Assembly: GCF_037026715.1 (NCBI RefSeq)
Contig: NZ_JBANCG010000003.1
Span: 248,001-312,000 of the forward strand
Length of the DNA stretch: 64,000 nt
Direction of reading: 5' to 3'
Source: Breoghania sp037026715
GTDB taxonomy: Bacteria; Pseudomonadota; Alphaproteobacteria; Rhizobiales; Stappiaceae
Shown here: one piece after another, positions 42,462-51,447 of the stretch
Layout: each line of letters opens with the position of its first letter
Numbering within the stretch: position 1 is the stretch's first letter
The notes under the pieces: generated by a model
Databases searched by the model: none
Told to the model about the DNA's origin: nothing
The model's input: only the letters and a program-made list of their open reading frames with translations
Position numbers and translations under genes: made by a program

Positions 42462-44051
42462 ATGTCTGATCGCATGAATGGACGCATTCTGATCGTCGAC
42501 GATGATCCGGTCCAGCGCCGGCTTCTGGAAGAGGCGGTCACCCGCTTCGGCTATTCTGCCCGGGTGGCGGAAAACGGGGTCGAGGCGCTCAACGTGCTGC
42601 GCGCGCCGGAAGGCAGCGACATCGATCTGGTGATCCTCGATCTGGTGATGCCGGAACTCGACGGGTATGCCGTTCTGGAAAAGATGCGCGGCGAGGGCAA
42701 TTCCACACCCGTCATCGTGCAGACCGCGCAGGCCGGCATCGATACGGTGGTGGGCGCCATGCGCGCCGGTGCGCAGGACTTCGTCGTCAAGCCGATCGGG
42801 CCGGAGCGGCTGGAGGTCTCCATCCGCAACGTGCTGAAGGTCTCCGCGCTGGAAGACGAGATTGTCCGCTTCCGCAAATCGGCCGCCGGCACGCTCACCT
42901 TCTCCGACATCGTCACCCGTTCGGCCTCGATGGAGCGCGTGATCCGGCTCGGCGAACGCGCCGCCTCCTCGCACATTCCGATCCTGATCGAGGGTGAATC
43001 GGGTGTGGGCAAGGAAGTGATCGCCCGCGCCATCCAGGGCCAGAGCGACCGGGCGGCCAAGCCCTTCGTCACGGTCAATTGCGGAGCGATCCCGGAAAAC
43101 CTCGTGGAATCGATCCTGTTCGGTCACGAGAAGGGGGCCTTTACCGGCGCCGTCGACAAGCATGTCGGCAAGTTTCAGGAAGCCCACGGCGGCACGCTGT
43201 TTCTCGACGAGGTCGGCGAGTTGCCGCCCGACGTGCAGGTCAAGCTGCTGAGGGCCCTGCAGGAGGGCGAGATCGATCCGGTGGGCGCGCGGCGCCCGCA
43301 GAAGATCGACTTCCGGCTGATCTCGGCCACCAACCGGCGGCTGATGGATCTCGTCAAGGAAGGCCGGTTCCGCGAGGATCTCTACTATCGGCTTAACGTC
43401 TTTCCGATCTGGATCCCGCCGTTGCGCGACCGGCTGGAGGACATTCCGGAACTGACGCGCCATTTCCTGGCGCGCTTTGCCGCGGAAGAGCACAAGACGA
43501 AAGTCTCCACCGTGGCGCCGGAAACGGTGGCGCTGCTGCAGTCCTACGATTGGCCGGGCAACATCCGCCAGTTGGAGAATGCCGTCTTCCGCGCCGTCGT
43601 GCTGTGCGACGACACGTGTCTGCGGCCCGACGATTTCCCCCAGGTCCAGGCGCATTGCGCCGCACGAGGCGCGGGCGAGATGGGCAGGCGGGAGATGGGG
43701 CCGGGCGAGACGCCCGGATCCGAGCCGCGCGTCGAGGCGCCGATGATCGCGGGCGAAGCCGTGATGCCGGCCGGCGAGCGCGGCGGGGCGGGACTGTGGT
43801 CGGCTCAAGGGGGCTTTGCCGGTTTTACCGACGGTTCGGTGCCCTTCGGTTTCCTGCGCGCACTGGACAAGAACGGTCACGTCCAGACGCTGGAAAGCGT
43901 GGAACGCGACATGATCGTCACCGCGATAGACCACTATGGCGGGCGCATGGCCGAGGTTGCGCGCAGGCTCGGCATTGGACGATCGACACTCTATCGCAAG
44001 CTGAAGGACTATGGCCTGGAGGCCTCCAACGGTCAGGACGCAGCGGAATAG
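42462..44051 (+). CDS. sigma-54-dependent response regulator (receiver, AAA+, Fis HTH)
   Basis: A 529-residue NtrC-class activator. The receiver domain (about 1-125) has its aspartate in LVILDLVMPELDGYAVL. The AAA+ domain (about 145-385) has Walker A GESGVGKE, the sigma-54 loop GHEKGAFTGA and Walker B GGTLFLDEVGE. A linker of about 85 residues rich in Gly, Glu and Pro follows, then a Fis-type HTH (MAEVARRLGIGRSTLYRKLK). No histidine kinase is adjacent, so it is an orphan. ATG 42462 is chosen; ATG 42474 is possible. Confidence 0.92.
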   Translation: MSDRMNGRILIVDDDPVQRRLLEEAVTRFGYSARVAENGVEALNVLRAPEGSDIDLVILDLVMPELDGYAVLEKMRGEGNSTPVIVQTAQAGIDTVVGAMRAGAQDFVVKPIGPERLEVSIRNVLKVSALEDEIVRFRKSAAGTLTFSDIVTRSASMERVIRLGERAASSHIPILIEGESGVGKEVIARAIQGQSDRAAKPFVTVNCGAIPENLVESILFGHEKGAFTGAVDKHVGKFQEAHGGTLFLDEVGELPPDVQVKLLRALQEGEIDPVGARRPQKIDFRLISATNRRLMDLVKEGRFREDLYYRLNVFPIWIPPLRDRLEDIPELTRHFLARFAAEEHKTKVSTVAPETVALLQSYDWPGNIRQLENAVFRAVVLCDDTCLRPDDFPQVQAHCAARGAGEMGRREMGPGETPGSEPRVEAPMIAGEAVMPAGERGGAGLWSAQGGFAGFTDGSVPFGFLRALDKNGHVQTLESVERDMIVTAIDHYGGRMAEVARRLGIGRSTLYRKLKDYGLEASNGQDAAE

Positions 44052-44318
44052 CAGGGGTGCGACAGGATTGCCTTCGGGTTTTCTGCCGCAAAATTGCCCG
44101 CTTGGCGTGTTGATTGGGCCGATGTCGGAGCGTGAGGCCGTCTCTCCAGCGTCAGCGGTCCATTCACCGCATCGGTTTTTCCCGCCCGATCAGGTTAGTA
44201 TCGATGGAACACACGCGCGTCGCCCGCCGACAGGCGACGATTTCGTGCGCGTTCGAAATACGGTAAAAACTCGTTAACCGAGTTCGTCGTATTTTAGGGA
44301 TACTCGGGGGGTGTTGGG

Positions 44319-46163
44319 GTGCCGGGTCCGAATGGTGGGCGATATGAAGTCGCCGCCTCGCGGCAGAACGCGAGAAAGACATTGAGCGAGTATCTGCTCC
44401 GTTTCCCGCTAAGTGCCGCGGTGCGCGCCATGTTCGTTGGCGTCGCCGTGATGCTCGTCTCCCTCGTCGGGTTCGCGTCCGCGGCCGATGCGGAGACCCG
44501 TTCCCTCAAGCTCTACAACAATCACACCGGCGAGCGCGCGACCATCGTCTTCAAGCGCAACGGTCGCTTCGTGCAGTCGGGGCTGCGCGAACTCAACCAG
44601 TTCCTGCGCGACTGGCGACGCAACGAAGCCACCAAGATGGATCCCAAGCTGTTCGATCTGATCTGGGAGGTCTATCAGAAGTCCGGGGCCAGCGATTACA
44701 TCCACGTCGTTTCCGGTTATCGCTCACCGGCCACCAACAACATGCTGCGCGGCCGCTCCCGCGGTGTCGCCAAGAAAAGCCAGCACATGCGCGGCAAGGC
44801 GATGGATTTCTTCATCCCCGATGCCAATCTCGCCAAATTGCGCGCCATCGGCCTGCGCATGCAGGTGGGCGGTGTCGGTTTCTATCCCACGTCGGGATCG
44901 CCGTTCGTGCACATGGATACGGGCAACGTGCGCCACTGGCCGCGCATGACGCGCCAGCAGCTCGCCCGGGTGTTTCCGGACGGCAAGACCATCCACATTC
45001 CCACCGACGGCAAGCCGATGCCGGGATACCGGCAGGCGCTGGCGGAACTCAAGGCGCGCGGCAGCGGCACGCGCCAGGTGGTGCTGGCCTCCAATGACGA
45101 CGATGACGACGATGATGCGCGGTCCTCGCGCGCCGTCGGCAACACGCGTGGCCAGTCGCTGACCAACGTCACGTCCAATCCGTCCATCCGCCCCACGCCT
45201 GTCGGCGCGAATGCTGGCGGCGGCAATACCAGCGGCAGGTCGCTGATCGCCTCGCTGTTCGGACGGGGCGGGCCTAAGCCGCCGGCCGATGTCGGCGCCG
45301 GGACGACGGCAAATGCGCCGGCCGCGCCGCAGCCCTCGCGTATCGCGCGCCAGCAGGAAAACGCGCTTCCCGGCTTGGCCGTCGCCGAGGTGACGCCGCC
45401 GGCCAAGCCGGGTGAGGCGCCCGCAGGCAGCCAAAGTGCGCCTGCGGTCGAAGTCGCCTCGCAAGAGACCGGGCCCGCGCCGGAGACGGCAACCCCGATC
45501 GTGGTGGCGGCACTGCCCCAGTCCAAACCGCAGATCCAGCGCGCCGCGCCGGTGGACGCCATCGACGCCATCGACGCGGTGGTCGATCCGGGCCGGGCGA
45601 GCGCGCCGGGTACGGTTCCCAACGCGACGCTCGCCGCCTACGCTGCCGGATCCGAGCCGGTGCCGCTGCTGAGGCCGCGACCGGCGGTTGCGCCAAACCA
45701 GCTTTCCGGCGACAGATCGATGCGCTCCGCCTCTGCGCCGCGCGCGCGCCCGTCGGCGGATGGGACCGCAGCGGCCCGCGCGAAACTGGCCCGCGCCGCC
45801 GCCTCCGGGGATAGCGCGGCCGTAGCCGCCCGCGTCGAGGCCGCCCTTTCGGAAGCGCGCGACAAGGCGCGCGAGCCGGTGCTTTCAGGTCGCATTCCGG
45901 CGGCGGCCGATACCGATCCCTTCGCGCGTCTTGCCTCTCTTCCCGCGCCCAACGACGCGCGGATGATTTCCGGCGATCACAGCACCCGCACCAGTGCGTT
46001 CGCGGATCTTCGCCATCCCGATCAGCGCAAGCTCAGCGCGCTGTTCGGCCGTCCCGCCCGGCTCTTCAACGCCGGCTTCGAACGCCAGATCTACGGGACG
46101 CTCAGGACTGATCGCTTCGACGGGCCGGCCGTGGTGGCGCTGTCGCTGGTGGTTGCGGACTGA
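44319..46163 (+). CDS. DUF882 / M15-like peptidase with long disordered C-terminus
   Basis: A 614-residue exported protein. A membrane or signal segment (AMFVGVAVMLVSLVGFASAA) is followed by the DUF882 domain (about residues 60-210), related to the M15 D-Ala-D-Ala peptidases and enterobacterial YcbK/MepK. Metal ligands are probable in SQHMRGKAMDFFIP and PFVHMDTG, after the VVSGYRSPATNNML motif. It likely trims peptidoglycan. The remaining 400 residues are Ala/Pro-rich and low in complexity, with a run of seven aspartates near residue 262. The start is GTG 44319; an ATG 37 codons later is possible. Confidence 0.82.
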   Translation: MPGPNGGRYEVAASRQNARKTLSEYLLRFPLSAAVRAMFVGVAVMLVSLVGFASAADAETRSLKLYNNHTGERATIVFKRNGRFVQSGLRELNQFLRDWRRNEATKMDPKLFDLIWEVYQKSGASDYIHVVSGYRSPATNNMLRGRSRGVAKKSQHMRGKAMDFFIPDANLAKLRAIGLRMQVGGVGFYPTSGSPFVHMDTGNVRHWPRMTRQQLARVFPDGKTIHIPTDGKPMPGYRQALAELKARGSGTRQVVLASNDDDDDDDARSSRAVGNTRGQSLTNVTSNPSIRPTPVGANAGGGNTSGRSLIASLFGRGGPKPPADVGAGTTANAPAAPQPSRIARQQENALPGLAVAEVTPPAKPGEAPAGSQSAPAVEVASQETGPAPETATPIVVAALPQSKPQIQRAAPVDAIDAIDAVVDPGRASAPGTVPNATLAAYAAGSEPVPLLRPRPAVAPNQLSGDRSMRSASAPRARPSADGTAAARAKLARAAASGDSAAVAARVEAALSEARDKAREPVLSGRIPAAADTDPFARLASLPAPNDARMISGDHSTRTSAFADLRHPDQRKLSALFGRPARLFNAGFERQIYGTLRTDRFDGPAVVALSLVVAD

Positions 46164-46267
46164 GAGCCGTTTCCCTTGCGCGGCGCCTCTGGCTTTGGCG
46201 CTGATGTAGCCTATCTTGCATGCATCCGGGCGTTGTCCGGTCAGTCACGCACGCGAGAGGCCTTTCC

Positions 46268-47650
46268 ATGGTATCTGACGATCGTCGCCCGCCCGACCGC
46301 GAGGCCAATCGGCTTTCCGCACGGGTGGGACGCTATGCGCGGGTGGGCACGCAGGTCGGCGGTTTCGCCGCGCGGATGGCCGGTGCGCGGATCGTCGGCG
46401 GCGGGCGCGATCACGATCGCAACGCGGCCGAACTGAAGGACATGCTCGGCGGGCTGAAGGGCCCACTGATGAAGGTCGCCCAGCTTCTCTCCACCATTCC
46501 CGATGCCGTTCCGCCGGAATACGCGGCAGAACTCGCGACGCTGCAATCGTCCGCCCCGCCGATGGGGCGAGCCTTCGTCAAGCGGCGCATGGCGGCGGAA
46601 CTGGGGCGCGACTGGCGTTCGAAGTTCGCCGAATTCGACGAGACGCCGGCAGCCGCCGCCTCGCTCGGCCAGGTGCACGAGGCGCGCGCGCTCGACGGGC
46701 GCCGGCTTGCGGTCAAGCTGCAATATCCGGACATGGCCTCCGCGGTGGAGGCGGATCTCAACCAGCTCGGGCTGATCCTGTCGATCCACCGGCGCATGCG
46801 CCCGGCGATCGACACGCGCGAGATCGCGGTGGAGCTCGGCGAGCGGGTGCGCGAGGAGCTGGACTACATCCGCGAGGCCCGCCACATGGCGGCCTACCGC
46901 CAGGTTTTCGCGCAGGAGATGGCTATCCGCGTGCCGGAGGTGGTGGAGGAGCTCAGCACCGGGCGGCTGCTCGCCATGGGCTGGCTCGATGGCCGGCCGC
47001 TTCTGGACTATCGCGACCATCCGCTGGAAACGCGCAACGTCATTGCCGGCGCCATGTTCCGGGCGTGGTGGTATCCGTTCGCCCATGTCGGCCTTATCCA
47101 CGGCGATCCGCATCTCGGCAACTACACGGTGTTCGAGCAGGACGGCGCTCCGGCGGGCATCAACCTGCTCGACTACGGCTGCATCCGCATCTTCCCGAGC
47201 CGCTTCGTGGCCGGCGTGGTCGATCTCTACCGCGGGCTTCTGGAAGGCGACGAGGCGCGAATCGTTCATGCCTACGAAAGCTGGGGCTTCAAGGGGCTGT
47301 CGCGGGAGCTGATCGATACGCTGAACATCTGGGCACGGTTCATCTACGGACCGCTGCTGGAGGACCGCACCCGCGCCATCGCCGACGGGGTGAGCCCGGC
47401 CGAATACGGGCGGCGGGAGGCCTTCCGGGTGCATCAGGCTCTCAAGGAGCACGGACCGGTGACGGTGCCGCGGGAATTCGTCTTCATGGATCGTGCGGCG
47501 ATCGGTCTCGGCGGCGTCTTTTTGCACCTGCGCGCGGAGATGAATTTCTTCCGGCTCTTCAACGAGCAGATAGAAGACTTCGAACAGGGCAATGTAGCGC
47601 GGCGCCAGCGCGAACTGTTGCTGGGCGTGGGGCTGGAGCCGGCCGAGTAG
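46268..47650 (+). CDS. ABC1/UbiB/AarF family atypical kinase
   Basis: A 460-residue protein of the atypical kinase family linked to ubiquinone synthesis. KVAQLLSTIPDAVPPEY replaces the usual KxGQ block. The Ala-rich loop AAAASLGQVHEARA, the catalytic region GLIHGDPHLGNYTVF and the metal-binding LLDYGCIRIFP are present. The start at ATG 46268 (MVSDDRRPP) is chosen over 46220. No other ubi genes are near, so a role in quinone synthesis is only suggested. Confidence 0.88.
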   Translation: MVSDDRRPPDREANRLSARVGRYARVGTQVGGFAARMAGARIVGGGRDHDRNAAELKDMLGGLKGPLMKVAQLLSTIPDAVPPEYAAELATLQSSAPPMGRAFVKRRMAAELGRDWRSKFAEFDETPAAAASLGQVHEARALDGRRLAVKLQYPDMASAVEADLNQLGLILSIHRRMRPAIDTREIAVELGERVREELDYIREARHMAAYRQVFAQEMAIRVPEVVEELSTGRLLAMGWLDGRPLLDYRDHPLETRNVIAGAMFRAWWYPFAHVGLIHGDPHLGNYTVFEQDGAPAGINLLDYGCIRIFPSRFVAGVVDLYRGLLEGDEARIVHAYESWGFKGLSRELIDTLNIWARFIYGPLLEDRTRAIADGVSPAEYGRREAFRVHQALKEHGPVTVPREFVFMDRAAIGLGGVFLHLRAEMNFFRLFNEQIEDFEQGNVARRQRELLLGVGLEPAE

Positions 47651-47772
47651 TACCAAAAGAGAATTCCGATTGACGCTGCGGAGGGCTTGCGTTTCATATC
47701 ATCGCAGTGTCTATCCTTTAGGTTCGCTCGATTGGCGGAGCGGGCCTCAAGGCATCCACGGAGGGAGGGAGA

Positions 47773-48057
47773 ATGACTGAAAATAACGCAACGGCAATGG
47801 ACTATGCCGAGCACGAAAAGACCTATGCCGGTTTTGTCGCCTTCACCAAAGTCGGCGTGATTGCCTGCATCAATGTGGTGCTGTGTCTATTGATCTTCGG
47901 CCTCGGCAGCGGCTATTCCAATCTTGCCGGCACGGTTGCCTTGCTGGCGACGATCATTGCCGCAGTCGTCGGTCTGTTCGCCGGGCACAGGGGGTGGATC
48001 CCCTCCGCCGTGGTGTTCGTGATCTCGGGTCTTCTGGCGATCCTGACCGTCGCCTGA
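47773..48057 (+). CDS. aa3-type cytochrome c oxidase subunit IV family protein
   Basis: A 94-residue membrane protein. The N-terminal block MDYAEHEKTYAGFVAFTKVG is the bacterial aa3 oxidase subunit IV signature. Here it runs into three hydrophobic segments rather than the usual single one, so it is an extended form. A GGAGGGAG site precedes ATG 47773. It lies 239 bases upstream of pntAA on the same strand, a neighbourhood I recall in other Rhizobiales. Confidence 0.85.
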   Translation: MTENNATAMDYAEHEKTYAGFVAFTKVGVIACINVVLCLLIFGLGSGYSNLAGTVALLATIIAAVVGLFAGHRGWIPSAVVFVISGLLAILTVA

Positions 48058-48296
48058 CGCGCATCCGATGCATGCCGTCTTGTGCTTGCGCGCGGTTCGG
48101 CCGCGCCGCGGCGCAATTCGACCGGAAGCGAAGGACATTCGAAGACGCGTGGCGGCGTTCCATCCGCCACCGTCAGGACACGGGCGGTCCGGATATCGAT
48201 CTGGATGCGGGCCGCTTTCATATCTGACCGGGCACGGTCGGCGTGCGGCGTATGGGCCCGCGCGTGGAATACCGTGCTCCCCAAAGGGGGATGCAT

Positions 48297-49439
48297 ATGA
48301 AGATCGGGGTGCCGCTCGAACGCGACGCCGTTGAAACCCGGGTCGCCGCGACGCCGGACACGGTGAAGAAATACATTGCGCTCGGGTTCGAGGTGCTGGT
48401 GGAAAAAGGGGCCGGCAAGGCCTCGCGAATTCCGGATGCGGAGTTCAAGGACGCCGGCGCGAAAATCGTGGCCGACGCCGCCGGCGCGCTCAAGGACGCG
48501 GACGTGGTGCTGAAGGTGCGTCGTCCGACGGCGGAGGAACTCGCCGCGATGAAACCCGGCGCCCTCGTCATCGGCACGATGGATCCTTACGGTCACGAGA
48601 AGGATGTGGAGGCGATGGCCAAGGCCAATGTCGCCGCCATTGCCATGGAATTCATGCCGCGCATCACGCGCGCGCAGTCGATGGACGTGCTGTCGAGCCA
48701 GGCCAACCTGGCCGGCTACCAGGCCGTGATCGATGCGGCCTACGAATATGACCGCGCGCTGCCGATGATGATGACGGCGGCAGGCACGGTCGCCGCCGCG
48801 CGTGTTTTCGTGATGGGCGCGGGCGTTGCCGGCCTGCAGGCGATCGCCACGGCGCGTCGTCTGGGTGCGGCCGTCACCGCCACGGACGTGCGCCCCGCCG
48901 CCAAGGAGCAGGTCGAATCGCTTGGCGCCAAGTTCGTCGCGGTCGAGGACGAGGAATTCAAACAGGCGGAGACTGCCGGCGGATACGCCAAGCAGATGTC
49001 TGAAGAGTACCAGAAGAAGCAGGCCGAGCTCGTCGCCTCGCACATCGCCAAGCAGGACATCGTCATCACCACGGCGCTGATCCCGGGTCGGCCGGCGCCG
49101 CGCCTCGTTTCGAAGGAAATGGTGGCCTCGATGAAGCCGGGATCCGTGATCGTCGATCTGGCGGTGGAGCGTGGCGGCAACGTGGAAGGCGCAAAGCCCG
49201 GCAAGGTGGCGACAGTCTCCGACGTGAAGATCGTCGGTCATCTCAACGTGCCGGGCCGCATTGCGGCATCCGCCTCCGCGCTTTACGCGAAGAATCTGCT
49301 GACCTTCGTCACGACGCTGGTCGACAAGGAAACCTCCTCCTTGAAGGTCGACTGGGAAGATGAACTGGTGGCGGCGACGGTGCTGACGCGCGACGGCGCG
49401 GTGGTGCATCCGGCATTCGCGCCGAAAGGGGACGAATAA
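48297..49439 (+). CDS. pntAA: NAD(P) transhydrogenase alpha subunit, soluble NAD(H)-binding part
   Basis: A 380-residue domain I of the proton-translocating transhydrogenase, which binds NAD(H). RVFVMGAGVAGLQAIATARR is the nucleotide site, with QANLAGYQAV and MKPGSVIVDLAVERGGNVEG also typical. ATG 48297 (MKIGVPLERD) lies six bases after GGGGG. It is followed without a gap by the membrane part, so alpha is split in two genes, as in Rhodospirillum. Confidence 0.95.
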   Translation: MKIGVPLERDAVETRVAATPDTVKKYIALGFEVLVEKGAGKASRIPDAEFKDAGAKIVADAAGALKDADVVLKVRRPTAEELAAMKPGALVIGTMDPYGHEKDVEAMAKANVAAIAMEFMPRITRAQSMDVLSSQANLAGYQAVIDAAYEYDRALPMMMTAAGTVAAARVFVMGAGVAGLQAIATARRLGAAVTATDVRPAAKEQVESLGAKFVAVEDEEFKQAETAGGYAKQMSEEYQKKQAELVASHIAKQDIVITTALIPGRPAPRLVSKEMVASMKPGSVIVDLAVERGGNVEGAKPGKVATVSDVKIVGHLNVPGRIAASASALYAKNLLTFVTTLVDKETSSLKVDWEDELVAATVLTRDGAVVHPAFAPKGDE

Positions 49440-49913
49440 ATGGCGAGCGAAATGGCACTTGAGAAGGCGCGCGCCGCCGCAGATGCGGCGGAGGCGGCTG
49501 CGGAGGCTGCCCGCGCCGCGGCGGATGCCGCGCAGACTTACGCCGATCAGGCGGCATCGGGGGCGGCGGACGCCGCAGGTGCCATCGCCCACGCGGCTTC
49601 CGGCGGGGCGATCGATCCGTTCGTCTTCCGTCTGGCGGTCTTCGTGCTGGCGATCTTCGTCGGCTACTATGTGGTGTGGTCGGTGACCCCGGCGCTTCAC
49701 ACGCCGCTCATGTCGGTGACCAACGCGATTTCCTCCGTGATCGTGGTCGGCGCGCTGCTCGCCGTCGGCGTCGATGCGGTGGCGGGCCAGGAGGCGAACA
49801 CCGCCTGGGCCCACGGCTTCGGCTTCGTCGCGCTCATCCTCGCATCGGTGAACATATTCGGCGGGTTCCTGGTAACCAGCCGCATGCTCGCCATGTACAA
49901 GAAGAAGTCGTGA
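49440..49913 (+). CDS. pntAB: NAD(P) transhydrogenase alpha subunit, membrane part
   Basis: A 157-residue domain II component. The C-terminal 100 residues hold three to four membrane helices (FVFRLAVFVLAIFVGYYVVW; TPLMSVTNAISSVIVVGALL; FVALILASVNIFGGFLVTS). The first 55 residues are an unusual alanine-rich helix with repeated ADAAEAA-like units. ATG 49440 follows the pntAA stop directly. Confidence 0.93.
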   Translation: MASEMALEKARAAADAAEAAAEAARAAADAAQTYADQAASGAADAAGAIAHAASGGAIDPFVFRLAVFVLAIFVGYYVVWSVTPALHTPLMSVTNAISSVIVVGALLAVGVDAVAGQEANTAWAHGFGFVALILASVNIFGGFLVTSRMLAMYKKKS

Positions 49914-49926
49914 GGGGCCCGGATCA

Positions 49927-51321
49927 ATGACAGCGAATATCGCGGCCTTTCTCTACCTGATCTCCGGCGTCCTGTTCATTCTGGCGCTGCGCGGTCTGTC
50001 CCATCCCACGACCTCGCGTCAGGGCAACTTCTTCGGCATGATCGGCATGGCGATCGCCATCCTGACCACGCTCGGTCTCGCCGTACCGTCTGGCACGGGC
50101 TGGGTGCTGATCGTGCTGGGGCTGGCCATCGGCGGCGGCATCGGCGCCTATATCGCCCGCTCCATCCCGATGACCGCCATGCCGCAGCTGGTCGCCGCCT
50201 TCCACTCGCTGGTGGGTCTGGCGGCGGTGCTGGTGGCTGCCGGCGCGCTCTATGCGCCCGAGGCCTTCGGCATCGGCGAGGTCGGCTCCATCCACGCCCA
50301 GGCGCTGATTGAAAGCTCCATCGGCGTGGCCATCGGTGCCATCACCTTCACCGGTTCCGTCATCGCCTTCCTGAAGCTCAACGGCAACATGTCGGGCAAG
50401 CCGATCCTGCTGCCGGGCCGGCACGTCATCAACATCGCGCTTGCAGCGGCGATCGTGATCCTCGTCATCGTGCTCGCGACGACAGAGAGCCATACTGTCT
50501 TCTGGCTGATCGTGATCCTGTCGCTGGTCTTCGGCGGCCTCTTGATCGTGCCCATCGGCGGCGCGGACATGCCGGTTGTGATCTCCATGCTCAACTCCTA
50601 TTCGGGGTGGGCGGCGGCCGGCATCGGCTTCACGCTCGGCAACATGGCACTGATCATCACCGGCGCGCTGGTGGGTTCCTCGGGCGCGATCCTCTCCTAC
50701 ATCATGTGCAAGGGCATGAACCGCTCGTTCGTCTCCGTCATTCTTGGCGGCTTCGGCGGCGAGACGGCGGCTGCCGGCGGTGCGGATGCGGAAGAGCGCC
50801 CGGTCAAGCAGGGGGCGGCGGAAGACGCGGCTTACCTCATGAAGAACGCGTCCAAGGTCATCATCGTGCCGGGCTACGGCATGGCGGTCGCCCAGGCGCA
50901 GCACGCGCTTCGCGAAATGGCCGACAAGCTCAAGGCCGAGGGCGTGGAGGTGAAATACGCCATCCACCCCGTCGCCGGCCGCATGCCGGGCCACATGAAC
51001 GTGCTGCTGGCGGAAGCCAACGTGCCTTATGACGAGGTGTTCGAACTCGAGGATATCAACTCCGAGTTCGCGCAGGCCGACGTCGCCTATGTCATTGGCG
51101 CCAACGACGTGACGAACCCGGCGGCGCGCGACGACCCGACCTCGCCGATCTTCGGCATGCCGATCCTTGATGTCGACAAGGCCAAGACGGTGCTGTTCGT
51201 CAAGCGCGGCATGGGCTCGGGCTATGCCGGCATCCAGAACGAGCTGTTCTTCCTCGACCAGACGATGATGCTGTTCGGCGATGCGAAGAAGATGACGGAG
51301 GAAATCGTCAAGGCGATGTGA
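49927..51321 (+). CDS. pntB: NAD(P) transhydrogenase beta subunit
   Basis: A 464-residue subunit. About 280 residues of membrane helices (domain II) are followed by the NADP(H)-binding domain III, with GYGMAVAQAQHALREMAD and the HPVAGRMPGHMNVLLAEANV segment. It moves protons across the inner membrane and keeps NADPH high. It starts 13 bases after pntAB, and a terminator follows at 51350. Confidence 0.96.
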   Translation: MTANIAAFLYLISGVLFILALRGLSHPTTSRQGNFFGMIGMAIAILTTLGLAVPSGTGWVLIVLGLAIGGGIGAYIARSIPMTAMPQLVAAFHSLVGLAAVLVAAGALYAPEAFGIGEVGSIHAQALIESSIGVAIGAITFTGSVIAFLKLNGNMSGKPILLPGRHVINIALAAAIVILVIVLATTESHTVFWLIVILSLVFGGLLIVPIGGADMPVVISMLNSYSGWAAAGIGFTLGNMALIITGALVGSSGAILSYIMCKGMNRSFVSVILGGFGGETAAAGGADAEERPVKQGAAEDAAYLMKNASKVIIVPGYGMAVAQAQHALREMADKLKAEGVEVKYAIHPVAGRMPGHMNVLLAEANVPYDEVFELEDINSEFAQADVAYVIGANDVTNPAARDDPTSPIFGMPILDVDKAKTVLFVKRGMGSGYAGIQNELFFLDQTMMLFGDAKKMTEEIVKAM

Positions 51322-51349
51322 GCCGAGGCGACTTTTCCGGAAAGACAGA

Positions 51350-51378
51350 AGGCCGCGTCCTGTGGGCGCGGCCTTTTT
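51350..51378 (+). terminator. terminator of the pnt operon
   Basis: AGGCCGCG (51350-51357), loop, CGCGGCCT (51367-51374), then TTTT. Confidence 0.85.
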
Positions 51379-51447
51379 CGTTTGAAGCAATGCTTGGGAT
51401 GTTCGAGTATTCGTGAAATTAATGTGACTTAAGGGATTTTGGGAAAA

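Noticed and set aside
42033..43934. 633-codon minus-strand frame opposite the sigma-54 regulator
   Set aside because: It overlaps a textbook three-domain NtrC-class gene; the translation is a composition artefact.
44245..44300. CtrA-like box near CTCGTTAACCGAG upstream of the DUF882 gene
   Set aside because: Only one half matches TTAAC at the right spacing; too weak to report as a site.
47913..49814. 633-codon minus-strand frame opposite pntAA
   Set aside because: It is Arg/His-rich shadow sequence across three real genes.
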